From the NCBI GenBank assembly GCA_011051075.1, contig DREN01000028.1, forward strand, positions 1 to 10,293: a stretch of 10,293 nucleotides of DNA, read 5' to 3'. The notes under the pieces were generated by a model. The model saw only the letters and a list, made by a program, of their open reading frames with translations, searched no databases and had not been told where the DNA came from. This DNA comes from Deltaproteobacteria bacterium. GTDB lineage: Bacteria > Desulfobacterota > DSM-4660 > Desulfatiglandales > Desulfatiglandaceae. Position 1 is the first letter of the stretch. Every line of letters begins with the position of its first letter. This document shows positions 6,674 through 10,293 of the stretch, one piece after another. The position numbers and the translations under genes are program-made.

Positions 6674-7264
6674 ATGGAGCTTACAAAGATTCAGGAGAGG
6701 ATTTGGGACCGAGTGAAGACCGAACTTGAAGATGAGCCCGTGGCCAGTCCGGATCATGTGGAGAGGATGACCGGGTGGTGTCAGGTTCTTGGTCCTAAGG
6801 TGGGGGCGGATATGGAAGTTCTAACAGCAGGCGCCCTTCTTCACGATGTGGGCGTTGTGATCAACCGGAAAAATCATTATACGGTGGGACGGACCAGGGC
6901 TGCGGAGATCTTAAGAGAGGTGGATTTTCCGGAGGAAAAGATAGAAGATGCTCTCCATGTCTTAGAGGCCCACAGCCGTTACGGGGGCCCAGACCCTGAG
7001 ACAACAGAGGCGAAGGTGGGGCAGGACGCGGATGCCCTGGAATATATCGGGGCCATTGGCATCCTTCGGGCCTTGATTCGGGGGCTCAACGACGGCTCTT
7101 TTAACGGCAGAATCAGCGATTTTCCCCAGTTCCTTCAGTCTATTCTCGCCAAGGTGGAAGATACCTTCCACACAAAGGAGGCCGAGGCCGTAGGACGGGC
7201 AAGGCTGGAATATATGAAGAGCTTCATTGAGCGCATAAAAAAAGAATTAAAGAGTGAGGCTTAA
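6674..7264 (+). CDS. HD-domain metal-dependent phosphohydrolase-like protein
   Basis: This 196-residue protein is a single HD domain. Visible metal-ligand candidates are H28 (DHVERM), the HD pair H57-D58 (ALLHDVG), H68 and H100 (EAHSRYGG), and D118/D120 (GQDADALEY). HD proteins usually hydrolyse phosphate esters, often nucleotides, but the reaction of this subfamily is not known to me. It has no signal peptide or membrane segment. It is embedded between the CoA ligase and the CitE-like lyase: 26 nt after the alpha subunit and a single nucleotide before the lyase ATG. GGAGGGAAGGA (6654-6664) lies 9 nt before its start. Its place suggests a role in the same pathway, perhaps repair or removal of a damaged CoA or nucleotide product, or control. 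That is inference only. Confidence 0.82.
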   Translation: MELTKIQERIWDRVKTELEDEPVASPDHVERMTGWCQVLGPKVGADMEVLTAGALLHDVGVVINRKNHYTVGRTRAAEILREVDFPEEKIEDALHVLEAHSRYGGPDPETTEAKVGQDADALEYIGAIGILRALIRGLNDGSFNGRISDFPQFLQSILAKVEDTFHTKEAEAVGRARLEYMKSFIERIKKELKSEA

Positions 7265-7265
7265 G

Positions 7266-8147
7266 ATGATAGAGCTTGGACCTTTAAGAACGGCGCTCTT
7301 TGTTCCTGGCAACCGGCCTGATCGTGTGGATAAGGCTGTAAAAACAGGCGCTGATGCCGTCATTATCGATCTTGAGGACGCAGTCCCATTAAGCGAGAAA
7401 GAGGCGTCACGGGCAAAGGTGCGAAATAAGATCTTAGAGCATGCTGAAAGGAAGATCATCGTTCGGGTCAACAGCCTCGATTCTCCATTTTTTCAGGGGG
7501 ACCTGACTGAAGTGATCACGGGTAGTCTTGCCTGTCTCATGGTGCCGAAGGTAGAGAACGGGGCCCATATTCGAGAAATCAATGAAAACCTGCTCAAGGT
7601 TGAAAAAGAGATGGGTATGGAAGAGGGGGCTGTTTCCATTATTCCCCTGATTGAGTCGGCAGGGGCTGTGCAAAATGTTTTTCAGATTGCCACTGAAAAG
7701 ACAGAACCCGCCAGGATCTACTGTGTAGCGTTTGGGGCCGCCGACTATACCCTGGATATGGGGATCGAGATCACCAAAGAGGGTTCAGAACTTTTATATC
7801 CACGCTCAACGATTGCCGTGGCCTCCCGTGCCGCAGGAATAGAGCCTCCGCTGGACACGCCCTTTATGATGGATCTAAAGGACATGGAAGCCCTTAAAGT
7901 TGATGCCTATAGGGCGAAACAGTTAGGATTCCAGGGTAAGCTGTGTATCCATCCCAATCAGATCGAACCCTGCCATCTTATTTTTTCACCGGCAAAAGAA
8001 GAAATACTTTATGCGGAGAGGGTTGTGCGGGTATTCGAGGATGCGGAAAAGGGAGGATCGGCAGCCATACTATTGGATGGCAAATTTATCGATTATCCTG
8101 TTGTAGAGCGTGCAAGGCAAATATTGAAAGTGGCAAAACTCATATAA
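7266..8147 (+). CDS. CitE/HpcH-family acyl-CoA lyase (citrate lyase beta-like)
   Basis: The family makes TIM-barrel enzymes that cleave or form C-C bonds of hydroxyacyl-CoAs: citryl-CoA, malyl-CoA, methylmalyl-CoA or citramalyl-CoA. The 293-residue product has LFVPGNRPDRV (11-21), IIDLEDAVP (33-41), VRVN with R67, PKVE (94-97), IPLIES with metal ligand candidate E130, FGAADYTLDMGI (156-167) with D160 and D164, and LCIHPNQ. Length and layout resemble stand-alone malyl/citramalyl-CoA lyases; genes for the citrate-lyase acyl-carrier (CitD) and CitF subunits are absent nearby, so it probably acts on free CoA esters. I start at ATG 7266 because GAGG lies 6 nt upstream; a GTG at 7254 would overlap the HD gene. 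Together with the CoA ligase it would yield acetyl-CoA plus glyoxylate, pyruvate or oxaloacetate, depending on substrate. Confidence 0.9.
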   Translation: MIELGPLRTALFVPGNRPDRVDKAVKTGADAVIIDLEDAVPLSEKEASRAKVRNKILEHAERKIIVRVNSLDSPFFQGDLTEVITGSLACLMVPKVENGAHIREINENLLKVEKEMGMEEGAVSIIPLIESAGAVQNVFQIATEKTEPARIYCVAFGAADYTLDMGIEITKEGSELLYPRSTIAVASRAAGIEPPLDTPFMMDLKDMEALKVDAYRAKQLGFQGKLCIHPNQIEPCHLIFSPAKEEILYAERVVRVFEDAEKGGSAAILLDGKFIDYPVVERARQILKVAKLI

Positions 8148-8169
8148 AACGATAGGAAGATGGTTAACG

Positions 8170-8391
8170 ATGAGTGAATTCATCAAGGTCGAGATCGATA
8201 AATCAAAGTGTTTGGGAATCGAGGCATGTGGCGGGTGCCTGAAGGTCTGCCCTGTGAACATCTTCGATGAGAAGAATGACGAACCAATGATTGTTCAAAA
8301 AGAGGAGGATGAGTGCACCCTGTGCGATCTGTGCATAGAGGCGTGCGGCCCCAATGCCGTCACTATCCATAAACTCTATGAAGATTACTAA
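8170..8391 (+). CDS. 2[4Fe-4S] ferredoxin-like protein
   Basis: This 73-residue electron carrier has eight cysteines in two cluster motifs. The second is canonical: C49-x2-C52-x2-C55-x3-C59. The first is C14-x5-C20-x2-C23-x3-C27-P, with three extra residues between the first two cysteines. It has no signal peptide, so it should be cytoplasmic. AGGAAG (8154-8159) lies 10 nt before the ATG. It begins 22 nt after the lyase gene, the last closely spaced gene of the operon. No oxidoreductase in the operon obviously needs it, so it may serve an enzyme encoded elsewhere or the downstream succinate dehydrogenase/fumarate reductase. A non-redox role cannot be excluded. Confidence 0.88.
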   Translation: MSEFIKVEIDKSKCLGIEACGGCLKVCPVNIFDEKNDEPMIVQKEEDECTLCDLCIEACGPNAVTIHKLYEDY

Positions 8392-8455
8392 ATTTGATTG
8401 CCTTGTAAAGCCTGTTTTTTCGCGCAAAGCCACTAAGTGCGCAAAGGATATTATC

Positions 8456-8645
8456 TATACTATCTTAGAAAAATATTTTGGGGTAGCTATTCCACGGTTC
8501 TAAATCGTCCGCGGAGGTGTTATCTCAATTGATCCTGGTCCCGCCTGTGGCGGGGCGGGACCAGGATCTGACCTCAATGAACCTCGGTTTTCTCTTTATG
8601 ACAATGGATTGGGTGTACCCCAAAAACATTATCTTAAACGCTATA
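8456..8645. mobile_element. MITE-like element, copy 2 (compact form)
   Basis: This 190-bp form of the repeat at 1328-1600 is in the same orientation. Terminal inverted repeats lie at 8456-8485 and 8616-8645, again with TATA at the tips and TTTTGGGGTA at their inner ends. Its centre is a single long hairpin. It has no coding capacity and takes up most of the 317-nt gap between the ferredoxin and the fused SdhC-SdhD gene. It may therefore separate the expression of the two gene groups. Confidence 0.78.
8531..8568. repeat. Central 15-bp hairpin of MITE copy 2
   Basis: GATCCTGGTCCCGCC (8531-8545) and GGCGGGACCAGGATC (8554-8568) pair perfectly around an 8-nt loop. No T-run follows on either strand, so it is not a standard intrinsic terminator, though it could pause polymerase or protect an mRNA end. 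Confidence 0.85.
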
Positions 8646-8708
8646 TATTTCACCCCATAACTTTTGGAAGCTTTGCGGCCTTGCGGTCATTACTCCAAGG
8701 AAAATTCT

Positions 8709-9509
8709 ATGAACACAGAAGTCATCAGATCGAAGGTTGAGGCATTCCTCATCACATGGCTTAAGAAGATTCCCTTTGTCTCGTTATATGCTGGAACGAG
8801 GGGATGGTTTTATCTGATAAGCTGGGCCCATCGAATCACCGGCATCCTCCTGGTGATATCCCTGTGGGCATATCTTTACGGTTTTCATGCATTGCAGGCT
8901 TCCCAAAAGCTCTTTATCCTGGCCCTACTCCTGTGGATACTGGCCATTCCCATGGTCTTTCATGGGTTCAATGGGGCCAGGCTGATTTTCTATGAGTGTT
9001 TCGGAAACCGGAATGATGATGCCATGATCCGATCGGTTTTCGCCCTCTCCTTTATCTACTTGGCCGTATTGGGGATGCTCATGCTCATGGGAAATCAGAT
9101 AGTATCTCCATTTTTGTACTGGGTGATTATGTTCGCTCAGGCCATGGTCCTTCCCTATGGTCTTGCAACGAGAATATTAACCAGCAGACATTCTGTTTTA
9201 TGGAAAATGCAGAGGATCAGTGGATCCTTCCTTCTGGTTATGGTTCCTGCCTACTTTCTATTCATTTCTCTCAACCGGTCACCGGAGATCGAGGCAGATT
9301 TCCTGATCACCGGTATTCAAGGGCTTTTTTTGACGGTCGTCTATATTCTCCTGCTTCTGAGTGCAGTTTTCCATGCCGGCTATGGGGTTTGGTCTGTGAT
9401 GAGCGACTATCTCTCTTCTCGAAATCTCATAAAAGGATTGGCAGGACTGGTTGCATTAATCACATTGATTTTTACATGGATCGGCCTGCGTGCGGCCCTG
9501 AGTGTTTGA
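8709..9509 (+). CDS. Fused SdhC-SdhD membrane anchor of succinate dehydrogenase/fumarate reductase
   Basis: This is the membrane cytochrome b part that links the flavoprotein/iron-sulfur dimer to quinone. The 266-residue chain carries both subunit signatures. SdhC-like: AHRITG (40-45; H41, R42) and HGFNGARLIFYE (85-96), with H85 aligned to the heme ligand in the HxxxGxRHxxxD motif. SdhD-like: LWKMQRISG (164-172) and FHAGYGVWSVMSDYL (221-235), with H222 aligned to the second heme ligand and D233-Y234 as in SdhD. I count seven hydrophobic segments, near 34-56, 66-93, 107-128, 133-155, 164-189, 196-230 and 240-262. That is three per subunit plus one linker helix. The start has AAGGA (8697-8701) 7 nt upstream; an earlier in-frame ATG at 8664 lacks this. 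It could instead be read as a divergent single-chain type B anchor, but those have five helices. Confidence 0.87.
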   Translation: MNTEVIRSKVEAFLITWLKKIPFVSLYAGTRGWFYLISWAHRITGILLVISLWAYLYGFHALQASQKLFILALLLWILAIPMVFHGFNGARLIFYECFGNRNDDAMIRSVFALSFIYLAVLGMLMLMGNQIVSPFLYWVIMFAQAMVLPYGLATRILTSRHSVLWKMQRISGSFLLVMVPAYFLFISLNRSPEIEADFLITGIQGLFLTVVYILLLLSAVFHAGYGVWSVMSDYLSSRNLIKGLAGLVALITLIFTWIGLRAALSV

Positions 9510-9533
9510 GAACTGAAAGGAATTTCCTCACCG

Positions 9534-10293
9534 ATGACTCAGAGATTTAAGATTTCTTCCACATTGCGTTGTGATCTCTTGATCATAGGGGCGGGAGGGG
9601 CCGGTCTTCGATGTGCGTCTGCCGTATTGGAGAAAAAACCCGGTACCCATATCGTTGCTGTTACAAAGGTGGCGAGCCCTCAGAAATCCCACACCCAAAC
9701 CGCCCAGGGCGGTATGGCTGCCGTGGATCCCTCTGATCCCTTTGATAAACCCGTATATCATATGTTCGATACCTGGAAAGGTTCGGACTGTACTGCGGAT
9801 CAGAACATCATCAAGAAGATCGTTGAGGCTGGGTGGGAACAGGCCGTCTGGATGGAGAACCGGGGTATGCATTTTACTCGCACGGAGGATGGAAAACTGA
9901 GCAAAAGGACCTTTGGCGGGCATACCGTGAACTTTGGTGAATCATCCGCCTTTCGATGCGTATTCGAGGCTGACCGGACTGGAAAAGGGATCATGGATAA
10001 TGTGTGGGGTGAGAGCATCAAGGGGGGGACTGAGTTCATAAATCAGGCAGTTGTCACTGAGCTTCTGATGAAAGGTGATAGATGCGTGGGGGCGGTCATA
10101 TTCAGGCAGAAGGAGGGGGAGTTTGTCACTGTTCTGTCCAGGGCAACGGTCTTTGCCACGGGCGGCAACGGGCAGGTCTTTAAAGTCACCACAAATTGCC
10201 GCCAGAATACAGGGGATGGGAACGCCATTATCCTTGATGCCGGCCTGCCGGTGATGGACCCGGAAGCGATCCAGTTCCACCCCACTGGAATTG
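9534..10293 (+). CDS. sdhA: Succinate dehydrogenase/fumarate reductase flavoprotein subunit (partial, 3' end outside window)
   Basis: This is the FAD-bearing catalytic subunit that interconverts succinate and fumarate at the membrane surface. The first 253 residues are present. They show the FAD-binding GAGGAG (19-24), KSHTQTAQGG (51-60) with H53 at the position of the covalent FAD attachment, a GATGGN-like ATGGNG segment, TGDGNAIILDAG and QFHPTGI (247-253) with the substrate-site HPTG. The frame stays open to the window edge. The ATG at 9534 lies 24 nt after the anchor gene, with only AAAGG about 13 nt upstream. The order anchor-flavoprotein suggests the iron-sulfur subunit follows outside the window. 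Whether it works as dehydrogenase or reductase in vivo cannot be told from sequence. Confidence 0.95.
   Translation, partial: MTQRFKISSTLRCDLLIIGAGGAGLRCASAVLEKKPGTHIVAVTKVASPQKSHTQTAQGGMAAVDPSDPFDKPVYHMFDTWKGSDCTADQNIIKKIVEAGWEQAVWMENRGMHFTRTEDGKLSKRTFGGHTVNFGESSAFRCVFEADRTGKGIMDNVWGESIKGGTEFINQAVVTELLMKGDRCVGAVIFRQKEGEFVTVLSRATVFATGGNGQVFKVTTNCRQNTGDGNAIILDAGLPVMDPEAIQFHPTGI

Larger units (their letters stand above)
8421..8686. repeat. GCAAAG-type repeat split by MITE copy 2
   Basis: Two direct GCGCAAAG units (8422-8429 and 8439-8446) lie left of the MITE. Right of it is the opposite-sense CTTTGCGGCCTTGCGG (8671-8686). This arrangement resembles the arms of a degenerate CGCAAAG-type inverted-repeat element into which the MITE inserted. 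The match is imperfect. Confidence 0.4.

Noticed and set aside
8531..8568. Intrinsic terminator after the ferredoxin gene
   Set aside because: The stem is strong but no T-run follows on either strand, and the same hairpin belongs to the mobile element.
8664..8708. Upstream ATG for the fused SdhC-SdhD gene
   Set aside because: It would translate through the CTTTGCGG repeat and lacks a ribosome-binding site. The ATG at 8709 has AAGGA at 7 nt.

Overview
This window looks like a chromosomal segment of an anaerobic bacterium, most plausibly a deltaproteobacterium (Desulfobacterota). That is an inference from gene content: Rex, a 2[4Fe-4S] ferredoxin, a succinate dehydrogenase/fumarate reductase locus, a CoA-ligase/lyase operon, and a zinc-ribbon protein with a long acidic tail. 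No species-level marker is present.

Left part, 1-2870, transcribed leftwards apart from the far end. At 53-235 (+ strand) is a broken remnant of a GxxExxY-family gene, followed by a strong intrinsic terminator. A hairpin-rich stretch without genes then runs up to the 3' end of tRNA-Phe(GAA) (568-643, minus). Next on the minus strand come a zinc-ribbon protein (700-1287), a MITE-like element (copy 1, 1328-1600), ribonuclease HI (rnhA, 1634-2089) and the redox repressor Rex (rex, 2112-2762). rex and rnhA are 22 nt apart and probably cotranscribed.

Centre, 2763-3119, is a divergent intergenic region. It holds a candidate promoter for rex-rnhA and another for the rightward operon, which has a leader of roughly 180 nt.

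Right part, 3120-8391, plus strand, is a tight six-gene operon: MmgE/PrpD-family protein, SucC-like ATP-grasp CoA-ligase beta subunit, SucD-like alpha subunit, HD-domain hydrolase, CitE/HpcH-type C-C lyase and 2[4Fe-4S] ferredoxin. Gaps are 26 nt or less and two junctions are overlapping or nearly touching. The simplest reading is a pathway that dehydrates or decarboxylates a di- or tricarboxylic acid, activates an acid to its CoA thioester and cleaves it to acetyl-CoA plus an oxo-acid. The substrate cannot be fixed from sequence; itaconate/citramalate, malate and citrate routes are all possible.

A second MITE copy (8456-8645) follows, and then the succinate dehydrogenase/fumarate reductase genes: a fused SdhC-SdhD membrane anchor (8709-9509) and the start of the flavoprotein subunit sdhA (9534 to the window edge).

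The two most unusual features are the one-polypeptide SdhC-SdhD anchor, which appears to have an extra seventh helix that corrects its topology, and the pair of MITE-like elements in the same orientation that bracket the rnhA-rex and CoA-ligase/lyase block.
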